Under the pieces are notes generated by a model, which made no database searches, was not told where the DNA came from, and worked only from the letters and a program-made list of their open reading frames with translations. This document shows, piece after piece, positions 1-11,394 of a DNA stretch of 64,000 nt (position 1 is its first letter; the number at the start of each line of letters is the position of its first letter). Made by a program: the position numbers and the translations under genes. Source of the stretch: Schistocephalus solidus (lineage: Eukaryota; Platyhelminthes; Cestoda; Diphyllobothriidea; Diphyllobothriidae); the NCBI GenBank assembly GCA_017591395.1, contig WEDG01001090.1:310001-374000 (forward strand), read 5' to 3'.

Positions 1-309
1 TGCAGTCAATTGCAACGACCGATCTGCATTTCTGGATTGCATTCTACCGATCGCCGTCTCAATTGAACTCCTGACTCTGCTCTTCATCCGTGATGCATAG
101 CTTTCTGGATCTAGTTCAAAGTTCATTACAATCCTCAACAACACTCGCTATCTAGAAGTTGCGTTTTTCGTGAGTCTGCATTCTAACAATCCTCTGACAT
201 TTTTGCCGTCCTTTTGTTGTTTGTAGTTTAGACACAATTCTCCACTTAGCGTTAATTTATTTTGTACACCTCGGTTCTTAGCAGTTTCGACCCTCGTCTA
301 CACTACAAA
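1..309. other. No gene seen; flank of the left inverted-repeat arm
   Basis: I see no coding potential and no recognisable repeat here. Similarity with the right arm (near 37005) starts at about 310, so this stretch lies outside the mirrored block. Confidence 0.5.
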
Positions 310-811
310 AGACACATCACTTCTCCTATTTCGCGCACATACCCGCCCGTCAAGTTAGGACGAATGTTCTCAAGCATTCCGTTTCCTCGCCTTAAAGATG
401 TAAAAGTTCCCTTTTCAACATTTTTCCAAGTGCATTTATGACTTCCCTTTCTCTAGTAGGGTGGCCTATGGTGCTCGAAAAACTGCATGCATAGTGAAGT
501 GGATGCGGCAGTACCTCTGCCTGGCTAGATCAAGGCATGAAAAGGTCAACCAATTTTGGCTCATCTAGCTGACAGCTGCCTCCGGGTAGACGTTAACCAA
601 GAACTTCGAATCATCCATAAAATGCCGCCGAGTCACTCCAAGTTTCTGTGGCATTCGATAATTGCGATGTCAGAAGCCCTTAAACTTCCTGGCCCAGACT
701 GGTTCGAAGCTGTTCTTTCCCGCCTCCTTCCGTGTTGAGGTATAGCAACGAAACTAAGCCATATTCTCTGTTAGACTCATCTACCCCTTGTCCAAGATAG
801 ACTATAATTAA

Positions 812-3530
812 CACTGCGATGGGACTACTCACTATTTTCTATACCAGCAAGACCCACAACAATCAGAAGGAATATATGGCAAGGCAATTTCGGTGGAATG
901 AGGGCCTAACTCATGCGCACTCAGTGGGAACCTTTATTGTTTGGAAACATAACCGAGGACTAGGAAACGTTCCGGGCCATACTGCACAGGCTAATGGAAA
1001 ATCACTGTCCAATTTTGAGAAAAAGGTTAACAAACAGACCGCAAGGGCTTACGCAGGCCTTAAAAATCGAAGTTAACATAAAGCGGAGATTGTGGAAAAA
1101 ATCGCTTACGGACGGAACTCCTGCATGTCTAAATGCGTAAAAAAATGCAGAGAAATCTGATCAAGGGCCTTATTGTTAGAACAAGACAGGCTTTCGAAGT
1201 GGACCTGCTGAACCGGGCCACCGTGAACCCGAAACTGTTTTACGGTTACCTCAGGCAGAATACACGGAACAAGGATCCGATACCCCTGCTGAGGACCGCC
1301 GAGGGCATAGACCTTACTGAACATAGCGCGAAGGCTGATCATCTTCGGAATTTTTCCAAACGGTTTTCACAAAGGAAACGAGATAAGATCACCCTACCGA
1401 TGGCTTCGAAGTGGATACAATAGTCGAGACTGTTAATTTCACCGAGACTACTGTTCTCAAGGAACTTTTGGGATTAAAGGAATCTAAGTCTCCGGGTCCC
1501 GATGAAGTACGTGCCAAGCTGTTGAAAGAGCTCACGAGAGAGTTGGCAAAACAACTCTCTACGCTTTTCCAAACATCCTTCCAGAACGGAAGTCTACCAG
1601 CCGACTGGAAATCCGCATGGATTACGCCGCTTTATAAGGGTGGAAGCCGGGTCTCTGCAAACAATTATCGACCGGTCAGCCTCACTTCAGTTTGCTGAAA
1701 AATCATGGAAAAAATAATTAAGCAACAACTAATTCAGTTCTTCGAACATAACAATCTGCTATCGGAACCCCACACGGTTTCCATAGAGGTAGATCCTGCC
1801 TCACAAATTGCTCTACTGTTTAGAACGTTGGACTGAAGCGGTCGATAGTGGGAATACGATGCACGCAGTCTATTTAGACTTCAAAAAGGCTTTTGATAGC
1901 GTGCCGCACCATCGCCTTCTTTATAAACTCAACCGCATAGGCGTAAGAGGTAGACTTCTGACATGGATAGAAAACTTCTTAACTGGCCGCTCACAAACTG
2001 TCCATATCAGCGACTAACAGTCGACTAAAGTTGAGGTTGAGAGTGGTGTTCCCCAAGGCTCTGTTCTCGGCCCTATACTGTTCATTGTCTACATCAACGA
2101 TTGTGCCAACGAACTGGACTACGATATTGCCATGTTTGCCGATGATCTCAAACTTTGGCGCGTCATTCAAACTGCGGCTGATGAAGAGAACTTGCAGGCA
2201 AACTTAAATCGACTCCAGAAATGGTCAAATGACTGGCTCTTGCCGTTTAATGAGAGCAAGTGCAACATCATACGAGTCGGGAAAAGCAATCCTTCGAACC
2301 GTACGGTTGACATTCTGAATGGCATTCCATTGAAAGAAGTGGATGTCCAAAAGGACCTTGGAGTCTGGATCATGCCCTCGTTTAAAACCTCCCTACATTG
2401 CGCAAAGGTAGTGAAGTCAGCCATACCGATTCTGTACCTCGTTAAACGAGCTTTTGCAGCCGTAACTACCGACTTATTCGCTAAAGTCTTCGGAACATTC
2501 GTGCGGCCACAGTTGGAGTCCTCTATCCAAGCTTGGAGACCCTGGGCGGCGGAGGAAATCAACACCCTCGAAAAGGTCCAAAGGCGAGCAACCAAATTTG
2601 TCCTAGGACATGGCTCACAGCCGAATGAAACACGGCTGTCGAGTCTTAAACTCTTTCCCTTGCACTATAGACAGCTTCGGGGTGACCTGATACTAACATT
2701 CCGCATACTACGCGTCCAGGACTGTTGTCTCGTCCCAGGGGATTTCTTCGAGTTAGCAAAAACAACGAACTTGAGAGGTCATCCTCTCAAATTACGTGTG
2801 ACTGGAGCAAGGCTAGACACTCGGAAGTACTTCTTCTCCAAAAGAGTAGTCGAAGCTGGGAATATTCTTCCTCTGGATGTTGTTATGTCGGACTCCTTGG
2901 AGGTTTTTAAGCGAAAGTTAGATCGATATAATGGTGCGAGCTACAACATTAACTGAAAGCTGCAAGTGTGACGTCAGAAAGTAAGGCATTAATGATACTA
3001 CTAGTTATATTTGAGTAACATTTCCTTGTTTGTTATTTTCGTTCGAGGGCTTGCATTCTCCCATTGTTCCCATGCTGGGGTCCTCGAGGTCTTCGATGCT
3101 TAACTTATTTGCACACCTTGGTGACACCGTGAGTGTTCGCATCAGCTGGACCTGGCGACCGTCGTCCATGAGGTGTATGAACGTTCTCCCTTGCTTCGAA
3201 CCGCAATGGACCGAGGATGATCTGGTCATATATTTCCGCCTTTGAAATCCCTCAACGGACTGCAGTCAGCAAGGGAGAATCTGGCTGATTCAAGTGACCT
3301 CCGAAATACCCCCCGTTGGAATCCCCCCCCCCCAAGGGCAACAGTTTTTTTCTCCTAAATATCACTGGGAGTTTTTTTTCACTGTCTGCTCTTTTTCAAC
3401 TATGTTCCACTATGTTGGCTTCGCCAACATATCGGGATACTATTTTTTGATACCACAACTCGCATTTACAAAAAAGGAATTCAAAGGTGACTCGCCTACA
3501 TCTCCCTCAAATATACTGATACTGACACTG
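812..3530 (+). mobile_element. Nested jockey/CR1-like LINE, 5' truncated
   Basis: This interval is absent from the right-arm copy, where the flanks taattaacac and gacat(g/c)..tgaatgac are joined directly near 36475-36495. It therefore inserted after the two copies separated. It holds a broken reverse transcriptase (1133-2956) and a 3' untranslated part with T-rich and C-rich runs. The end near 3515-3530 is a short ctgata/ctgaca repeat, as in many CR1/jockey-type LINE tails. A 6-bp match acactg at both ends (about 813 and 3525) may be the target-site duplication. Confidence 0.75.
1133..2956 (+). pseudogene. Broken reverse transcriptase of the nested LINE
   Basis: The pieces in order are 1133-1423, 1411-1698, 1808-2017 and 2132-2956, in shifting frames. 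The fingers piece shows SPGPDEV and YRPVSLTSV. The palm piece shows LDFKKAFDSVPHHRLL, then SGVPQGSVLGP, then FADDLKLW near 2132, which holds the catalytic Asp pair. The thumb and C-terminal piece has RRATKFVLG, a YRQLRGDLILTFRI block and FFSKRVVEAGNILP. These are hallmarks of jockey/CR1-group RTs. A stop at 1696-1698, another at 2017 and several frameshifts make it inactive. No N-terminal endonuclease is present, consistent with 5' truncation. Confidence 0.85.
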
Positions 3531-4954
3531 ACATCCCTGAATGACTGCAACCATGACTACTGTTCATTTACTCACTTCGTGGTGGCTGCATGGCCATAAC
3601 TTAGTTGTATTACTGTACATGTCTGAGGGTGAATTACATAAACCTTTACCCTGAACATGAATAAGGTGAACTGAGGTTGAGTTAAAACCTGACAAAATGC
3701 AATTGAGATCCAAGTATCGTTTGCGTGTAGCGGTTTAGCCATCTATGTTTTGCGGAGGCAGTGCGAGAAAAGGCTCAGTTCTGTTTACATATATGCACCA
3801 GGGATCACGGATGCTTCTCAAATGGTATGCTTTGAAATACTTGCGTTAAAATTTAAGAAAATGCGGCAAGTTTACGAATATTCTTTTAATAGAAATAATG
3901 TCATTTGATCATAATCCAGTGATAAAATGATGAAGAACAAGTGACTTCACTTAGAACCCTAACATTTTTAAATTTCTAAGGAAGTGATCATGACCATGAA
4001 ATGTTCATCATGTTGTTTAAAGAGGTGGCGAATTTCTATTTAATATGGAATATAATTAGTTGAATAATTTCATTGGTAAATCATATTTTTATTCATGTTA
4101 AGGCCTGTCGCCAGAAACCAACTAAGAAATGCGTATCAGCATTCAGCGTCAACTATATGCTAGCAGCCGAACAAGATGACTCAGTGTTAAATCACGATAC
4201 ATTTCCCTAACTGATACTCTCCTTTTTGGTGTTAAATCCTCTGCAGTCATTCCCCTAACAAACATTTCTAAGTCCTCAGAGCTTACTAGTCTATGCAACC
4301 TGTCTGGCGCCTGTCTACTACTTTCATCTTAAGATGCACAAACACTACGCAGATTGCCTCATCGGCATGGATGTTGGCCTTCGTCTTATTTTCGTTCTAT
4401 ACTATGGGTGGTCTTCGGGTCGATCAGAGAGCGTCTGGTAGGCCTGTCGCACTGGTGCAGTCGCAGTCATTGGTACAGCCTATTAACTACGCGTACGCAC
4501 AAAACACAGCATTTGAAAAGGTTGGTAGAGTAGCAGAATGGCATTAGAAATGTCAATAATTTATTCATCAGTCCGATGCATATTTTAGCCCTGAATGTCC
4601 TCTTTGTTATTTATAAAGATTTTTTTCCTTGTTCCGAAACTCAGCTCGAATTTCGAAGGTTAGTAGCGTTAAAATAACGCATGCAGTGTTATGCGTATAT
4701 CCGTGGTTGACAAGTATAGCAGCGTTTGCGTTTCGAGTGAAGTACAGCATGTGAATGGCAAAGTTTGTCTGCATTAGAGTACTCGGATTAGTCCTGACGA
4801 ACAATAATATACTGATGGTTAAAATGTTTGACACATACTCAGAAAAATTCTTACTTGTACTTTTTTGCATTGGTTACGGCTGCGATCATGCTTAATCAAG
4901 CCTACCTCGATTATGACATGGATTGTGCCTCTCCATGCCTGTCGACCTGAGCCA
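3531..4954 (+). mobile_element. LINE-X leader segment (high similarity to 34870-36480)
   Basis: This segment matches the reverse complement of about 34870-36480 very closely, by eye around 95 percent or more. The best part is 4293-4530, where only a handful of bases differ. An open stretch at 4293-4547 is shared by both copies, but its composition does not resemble a known protein and I do not call it a gene. It probably serves as the long 5' leader of LINE-X or is a separate repeat fixed beside it. Confidence 0.5.
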
Positions 4955-5976
4955 GCAGATTTGGACAGCTCAGTCCATTCTCATCGCCAACGATGGACGC
5001 TGAATACCGAGGGTCTGATAACGACCTCCAAGGCTTTACAAACTGTGTCAAGGCATGTTTTGAGTTCACCCCCACTTCGACACCTCCAATTGGCAGGAGG
5101 GCCAAATCAAGGGCAGTACAATGAGCTTAAGATGTTGGCGATGAAGACCGTGTACAAAACACCTCAGTCGTCGTTCTTGGATGGCTTCTATATCCCTGCA
5201 ATGTTTTTTCCGTAAGTGCGGACTGCCTTATTTGAGACGAAGTCGGTGTACTTCACTCAGAGGATGATCCTCAAGCAGTGGAGGTCACGTGCCTCCAATC
5301 TTCGCTCATCTTCCACGTGTATATCCCAGCATTCACAGCAATAAATAAGTACAGACTGGACAGACGCACGGTACATGCGAATCTTTGTGGCGATAGAAGT
5401 GTCGCGTCGTGTCCACAGGCATTTACTAAGGCTTGAGAATACCCGACGAGCAGCGTCGATTCGGGAGACAATGTCATCCTTACTCTGCACTTTCGACAAT
5501 GACCTCATCCCAAGTATTTGCAACTGTCTACCTCCTCAAGTTGACAGTCCTCTATCTCGAGATGTGCCTTCTCCTGGGTAGTGCTGCAGCTTGAAAACAC
5601 TTTGGTCTTCCCTGCGTTTATGGACAAACTGACAAATTTAGCAAACTCAATCATCTGCAGATCACAAAAGCTTGAAGCTAGTAAGGCGATCTCAACGGGC
5701 GTCCAGGTGCAAGTTGAACACCGTCCTCTCCATGCATAGCCTTCGATCGTATCTAGTCGATAGCCTAAATTAACGGCATGGGTCACAGGATAAAACCTTG
5801 TCGAACGAGCTACATATCCCCTCGTGGGTGATGGGGTTAGAAAAGGTATCCTAAACAAATGCTGGATATCACGTCTTCTGCAGCCGGCCGCGGCCCGCAG
5901 ATCGCAAAATACGCGGTCGTATAACTCAAACAAACAACAATACCACCGTCCCCATCCCCCTCGCCATACCCTCCAG
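4955..5976 (-). pseudogene. Inserted minus-strand LINE reverse-transcriptase fragment
   Basis: Read on the minus strand, this carries C-terminal RT sequence. It shows IALLASSFCDLQ, then LSINAGKTKVFSSC, QLEEVDSCKYLG, a frameshift, then QSKDDIVSRIDAARRVFSSL, IATKIRMYRASV and LHCLRIIL. That is the palm-to-thumb region of an RTE-like or endonuclease/RT LINE, different from LINE-X. The catalytic YADD is degraded (only D-related TPVEIALL remains). The right-arm copy lacks the insert: about 34770-34800 reads straight through, which brackets the insertion at about 4955 and 5976. Confidence 0.75.
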
Positions 5977-6039
5977 GCTGCTCGGGTGATTCCACTCATA
6001 CTAGCAGCCTGAAATGTCGTTCGCTTTTAGACAACCCGA

Positions 6040-6580
6040 GGCGCATCCAATCGGAATAGGAACGGCACTAGTCGCCCAGAAACTAGCGCGCTACAAGGGT
6101 GATATTGCTGCTCGCCGCGAGACAAGATTAGCTGAGCAGGGTCAGCTGGAGGAGTAAGTGCTGGCTACACCTTCCTCTGGAGCGAACAGCCAACGGCTGA
6201 GCAACGTGACGCTGGCGTCGCCTTTGCCATCCAGAAAAAAAATCGTTGGATATCGGCCCGTTCTGCCGCAGGTTATGAATGCTCGCCTGATGAGCCTCCA
6301 CCTGCCTCTTCGGGGAGACAATTTCGCCACGATTATCAGTGCCTACGCGCCCTCCCAAATGGCAAGCTCTGATGTGGCAAAGGACAAAATATGCGAGGAC
6401 CTGCATGTCCCTCTGGGGACTGTACCGAAGATCACGTGGATGCACCTCGGTCGCGGCGCTGGCAGCTACTGGACTATGTTCTCTTCTGGAAGCGAGATCG
6501 ACAGGACATGCTGGTGATCGAGGCGATCCGTGATACCGATGTTTGGACGGATCACCGCCTGGTCATCTCCAAATGAGGCC
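6040..6580 (+). pseudogene. LINE-X copy 1 endonuclease-like (EEP) region
   Basis: Conceptual pieces include [43 protein letters not shown] and DVWTDHRLVISK. The last resembles the terminal SDHR-type motif of exonuclease-endonuclease-phosphatase domains, and the ISAYAP block resembles their YAP motif. These APE-type nucleases nick target DNA for LINE insertion. A stop at about 6154 and frameshifts make it inactive. The right copy covers the same region at about 34830-34180 on minus. Confidence 0.65.
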
Positions 6581-7162
6581 CCGACATCAACCCGGACGAA
6601 GGCCCAAGGTAACAACCACCAGGTAAGTGAAATACTCTTTTGTTATATTTTCCTGCTCACTGTTTAGATTTCAACAACAAGATAACGCAGAAACTGGATG
6701 ACCTGCAGGCTCCAGATGATAACGCCACCATGGGGACATGATAAGGTCAACTGCGAAACGTCATTCAGTCCACCGCCCTCGAAGTCCTCGCACGCGCACG
6801 CCGTCAACACCAGGACTGTTTTGATGAAAATGACGCTGACATTAGTAACCTACTCTCGGAGAAGAATCGCCTACACAAAGTCTGCATGGACCTTAGGACT
6901 GAAGCCAACAAAGAAGCCCTCTTGAGCTGCCGTCGCCTTGTACAGCAACGACTGCGTGAGATGCAGGACGCCTAGATGGTCCCAAAGGCTGAGGAAATCC
7001 AAGGGTATGTGGGTTGCAATGAAATAAAAAACGTCTTCGGAGAAATCAAGGCCATCTATGGCCCCTGCATTAAGGAAACCGCTTGGCTACTCAACTCTAA
7101 CAACACAATACTTTTTACGGAGAAATTGCAAATTTTGAAGCACTGGGCCAAGCATTTCAGAA

Positions 7163-8245
7163 GTGTACTTAATTGCTCATCACCCATCTCCGATGCTCCC
7201 TCAAGTTGACACGAACAATGACCTGGATCTGCCGCCTTTCCCACCGAAAACCATCCGGGCCGTGCAGCAGATTTCCAGCGGTAAACCATCACGATCCGAC
7301 GCAATCCAACCGGAAGTCTACAAGCACTGTGGGCACCGGCTAATGACGGAAATCATGACACGCTTCCCGGAGATGTTGTGCCAAGGAGAACTTCCTCAGG
7401 ATTTCAAAGACACGATCATTGTCCATCTCTACAAGCGGAAGGGGAACCGGCAACTTTGTGATAACCACAGAGGCATCTCGTTGCTCAACATCACTGGGAA
7501 GATCTTCGCACGTATCCTTCTCAATCATCTGAACGGCCACATAGAGCAGGGCCTACTCCCGGAAAGCCAATGTGGCTTCCGCCGACACTGCGGAACAATC
7601 GACATGATCTTTGCCGCCCAACAGCTACAATGAAAAGTGCCAGGAGATGCGAACTCACCTTTACATTACCTACGTGGATCTGAAGAAAGCCTTTGACATA
7701 GTGAATCGCGATGGAATGTGGAAAGTCATTCATAAATTCGGCTGTCCTGCGCGGATCACGCACATGGTGCGTCAGCTTCATGACGGGATGACGGCGCGCG
7801 TCACTGACAACGGGATGGTATCCGAAGCATTCACAGTGACCAACGGAGTGAAGCAGGGCTAAGTATTGCCCCCACCCTCTGAAGTTTCATGTTCTCTGCA
7901 GTGCTGATAGATGCATACCGTGGTGAACAGCCTGCGCTACACATCGCCTACAGAACTGACGGCCAACTTCTTAACAGTCGGTGTATGCAGGCTTCCACAC
8001 GCCTGTCTAGGGATACAGTCCATGACTTGCTCATCGCGGACGACTGCGCCCTTAACACCGTGACGGAGGAAAACACTCAAAGGACTGTAAACCTCTTCGC
8101 CGCAGGCTGCGCCGATTTTGGATTAACAATCAGTAGAGTCAAAACGGTTGTCATGCACCAGTCGCCACCCAGCACGGAATACATGCTCCCTGAATCAATG
8201 TCAACGGTTCTCAACTCAAAAATGTGGAAACCTTCGCTTATCTAG
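7163..8245 (+). pseudogene. LINE-X copy 1 reverse transcriptase
   Basis: Three frame-shifted pieces (7163-7633, 7611-7862, 7889-8245) reconstitute an RT core. Motifs seen are DAIQPEVYKH, IIVHLYKRKGNRQLCDNHRGISLLN, LLPESQCGFR, YVDLKKAFDIVNRDGMW, NGVKQG and, at about 8035-8046, IADDCALNT with the catalytic Asp pair intact. A stop follows QQLQ at 7634 and another follows VKQG at 7861. The pattern fits RTE-like or craniofacial-development-protein-like LINE RTs common in flatworms. It is not translatable as one protein. Confidence 0.85.
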
Positions 8246-8413
8246 GAAGCACGATGTCACGCAACATGAGAATCGATGACAAGATTGCCCAACAGATCAC
8301 CAAAGCCAGTCAGGACTTCGGCCGGCTGCAGGCCTCCGTGTGGAATCGCAACGGTATTCATCTGAACAACAAACTTTAGATACAAAAGGCCATCGTTTTG
8401 ACGACACTCTTTT

Positions 8414-9016
8414 ATGGAGCGGAGACCTGGACCGTCTACTCAAACCAGGAAGCTGAATCACTTCCATCTCAGCTGCCTCCGCAGAATACTGAAGCTGAGA
8501 TGGCAAGACAGGATCCCGGACCCGGAAGTCTATGAGCGGACCGGAATCCTCAGCATCCACGCCACGTTGAGGCGTGTTCAACTGCGATGGAGCGGCCAAC
8601 TGGTGAGGATGGATGACGAGCGAATATCCAAACTACTTTTCTACGGAGATTTCACTACGGCTGCTCGCTGACAGGGAGTTCAAAATAACGCTAAAAAGGA
8701 CACTTTGGAGAAATCACTGAAGCAACTGCAAAGCAACCCGGTGACCTGCGAGGACCTCGCCCAGGATAGACCGGCATGGAGAAGATTTGGGAAGACTGGT
8801 GCAGCAATCTATGAGGCCAACCGGATCGCCGCTGTTAAGGACCATAGGGCGGCACGCAAGTCACAAGCACCCCGGATCAACATTGCCAATGCCCTAGACC
8901 TGCCAACGTACACACCCTTTCAAGGCACATTCCGCGCTCGAATCGGCGTGTTCGGACATCTTCGAAAGCAATGCAACCCTAATCCCACAACATCAACTGC
9001 TGCCGCACCTGCCTAG
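8414..9016 (+). pseudogene. LINE-X copy 1 RT thumb and connector
   Basis: This region contains [40 protein letters not shown] and [20 protein letters not shown], then a stop, then an Arg/Lys-rich connector with WRRFGKTGAAIYEANRIAA. This block follows the RT palm in many RTE-like flatworm LINEs. It continues directly into the zinc-finger part. The same order is seen in copy 2 (32486-31410 on minus). Confidence 0.75.
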
Positions 9017-9021
9017 ATCCC

Positions 9022-9600
9022 ATGAAGATGACCTGCCCACTCGTTGGTAACCACTTTATCGATGCCTCGCCATCCAAAATGACTGACACCAAACTTCCTT
9101 CCTCCAAACGCTTTGCTGATATTGACTACAAACACGACAAACCACTTTTCCCACTCCTGTCACCTCAGCAGCCACCTTCGACTATCTGCCACCTGCTACC
9201 TCTTACTCTACCACCACCACCACTTACGCCACTCGCAGTTCCAGCGATGGTGCCTGGAGCACCAACACACAGCACAGAACACCGCCTCCACTGCCCTCAC
9301 TGCTCCCACGCATTCAGTCACCGCAAGGGCCTGCTCGGTCATATGGGCATCCACGAAAGCGGAATCCACCGCGATGTCAGCACATCTTGAGCACGCATCA
9401 ATAATTCCCGTAGACCTCCCATTAGCTAGACTATCAGTACCAGCAGCCGGGTCACCGCAGACCCAGCACCTCCCAACCGATCTTGTCCTCATTTTCACCG
9501 CATATGCACATCACGCATCGGCCCGATCGTTCACTTGCGAATCCATAGCTTAGAGACTGGCGAACCAGTTCCTGGAGCTCCAAAATACACCCGCCACACT
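9022..9600 (+). pseudogene. LINE-X copy 1 C-terminal C2H2 zinc-finger tail
   Basis: A C2H2 finger is legible at 9291-9353: CPHCSHAF followed by GLLGHMGIH, with the usual C-x2-C-x12-H-x3-H spacing. It sits in a Pro/Thr/Ser-rich stretch. Downstream codons to about 9600 look like remains of further fingers. This suggests the intact LINE-X protein ended in several C2H2 fingers that bind RNA or DNA. Frameshifts are present, so this is a relic. Confidence 0.65.
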
Positions 9601-9786
9601 CGAATCAAATTTCCGCTCTGCCCATGCACATTCACACACCGTACGGTTACATTAGATCACATGCGTCTCCATGAAAACCTGCGTTAGAACATCGCCGGCT
9701 ATTCAAAAACACTACATCTCTCATCATCAGCCTCTTAAGCACACATGATCACACGCAACACCTCAAATAAACATGCTCTCAGTCTG

Positions 9787-11130
9787 ACCTTGATGCTGTG
9801 ACAGCTGAACGCATCGTGGTTGGATATAGAGTTTGTGGCTGATATATCGTTTCCCAAACGGTTGTACGTACATGAGCTAGGCAAAAGTATCAGGGACGGA
9901 CAAAATCTAGATAGTCTTCTAACTGAAAACGACAAGGCTTCCTCCGAAAAACCGTCAACACATATGGTGGTGATGGTAAAGTGACTGAGGTAGGGAATGT
10001 TCCACTCGTCCTTTGCTTCCGAACACTCTTCCCGTTGCGATTGAATGAATGCTGTTCTCCCACAGCAAGCTGAAAATGACACGCAGTGTAAGATCGATGA
10101 AAAGGGGATGTTTGACTTCCTGGATGTCATTTTCGGTAGTCACTCTCACAGTCGTATGTTTTCATCCAACGTATTACACTGGATGCCTCAAATACCGTCC
10201 CCTTATCCACGATGCGAGACATTAATTAGTTGGGTGTGTGCCCCTGCCACCTGCACAGAACGCTCGAGGCGGCCAAATGTCAGCCCTGTCTTCCGGAGTC
10301 CATCGCGAGTTTACCGTATTGAGGGCTTTTGTCCAATTTATGAACTGAGCTCGGAGCATAATCCGTGTTTCATAACATTTATCTTGCAGATGATGTGTAG
10401 CGAAGATCATACCGATGGTTCGGCGGTCCCTTCGAGGTTCATATTGACTTTTGATTAACAACATCACTCGAGGAGATTGGTAAGAGGCACAGGAATTTGG
10501 ACGAATGTGCGTGTTTTGCAGTGCTTCGACCATTTTCTGCGTCGGCTTTCAGACTGCGTGAGTCAGCACCATTTGGTTAGACACTTTGGTGGCCGATTCC
10601 TCTGGGGATATAAGCAGGGCTACCACAGATGGATGGGCCTGCTAAGTCCAAACATGCATTTTAGGCATTCTACTGTGGGTCACTACCACCCGATTTTGCT
10701 TGAGCCGCTTATGATATCACTATCAGTGAATGCATACAACTTTTATGATTAAGGGAAGAGAAGTTGGGTCGTTGAATCGAGAGGAGAATATCACGTGTGG
10801 AGTCACATACCAAATAACCTAATTTGATTTAAGTCGTAAATCATTCGGTCATCGGCGTGTGGCCGATGAGCTAGGCAGGAGTTCAAAATGCAACCCTCGA
10901 CACTTTGATGCCATAAACACCCACGTGTGCAGTGCTCGTGGAAAGAGCTGCATCTCTCAAGGAACTCTCCTCATGCCCGGTCACACGCAAATAAAGGATC
11001 AAGACCTGGGCGCTATGGCAAATCATGTTTCCAGCGATTATTGAACTGTGCCTCTATATCCGCATTATGGAAACCTTTTACGTAGTAGGGTTCAAATAGT
11101 TTTAGCAGGGGACAGAGACAAAAACAATCA
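9787..11130 (-). pseudogene. LINE-Y copy 1: degenerate RTE-like RT debris
   Basis: On the minus strand around 10350-10300 a fragment resembles the RT block LTKAFDTVNHDGLW (here KALNTVNSRWTPE), preceded by RRTIGMIFATHHLQ. The interval is the mirror of 27270-29465 on +, with about 85-93 percent identity by eye over aligned parts (for example 10380-10620). Short sequence at 9790-9910 is the reverse complement of 11395-11490, so PLE-derived pieces flank the LINE-Y debris on both sides. No intact reading frame exists. Confidence 0.55.
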
Positions 11131-11394
11131 GCCCGTGGACACAGCTAGACGCAACTGCTCGCAGGGCCCCATTTATGCTCTTTGTCTCAGTAAAAGCTCG
11201 CCCTGCCTAATCTGTCTTTCCTGAGTTCTGCTTTGGAAAACCTTTTTGTCGTCGAACTCATGACTTTGACACTTCCACCCCCACGCCAACAGTCCTATAA
11301 GCATGGCTGCAAGCCTTTTAACTATAGAATTAATCTGGATTCAGCCGGTAGAACAGAAATGGCGAGGATAACTTTATGCGGATAATTCTGCTTA

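Larger units (their letters stand above)
310..9786 (+). mobile_element. LINE-X copy 1 (RTE-like non-LTR retrotransposon), interrupted and dead
   Basis: About 6 kb of this interval can be matched, in opposite orientation, to 37005-30900. The order 5' to 3' is a non-coding leader (310-811 and 3531-4954), an endonuclease-like region (about 6040-6580), reverse transcriptase (7163-8245), a connector (8414-9016) and a zinc-finger tail (9022-9600). It is split by two younger insertions (812-3530 and 4955-5976). Frameshifts and stop codons break every domain, so it cannot make protein. The outer ends are where similarity to the second copy fades, not proven element termini. The leader might be an independent repeat. 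Confidence 0.7.

Noticed and set aside
9113..9553. 146-codon frame overlapping the LINE-X zinc-finger tail
   Set aside because: The C2H2 spacing is in the other frame (9022-9390); this one is a shadow over Pro/Thr/His-rich codons.
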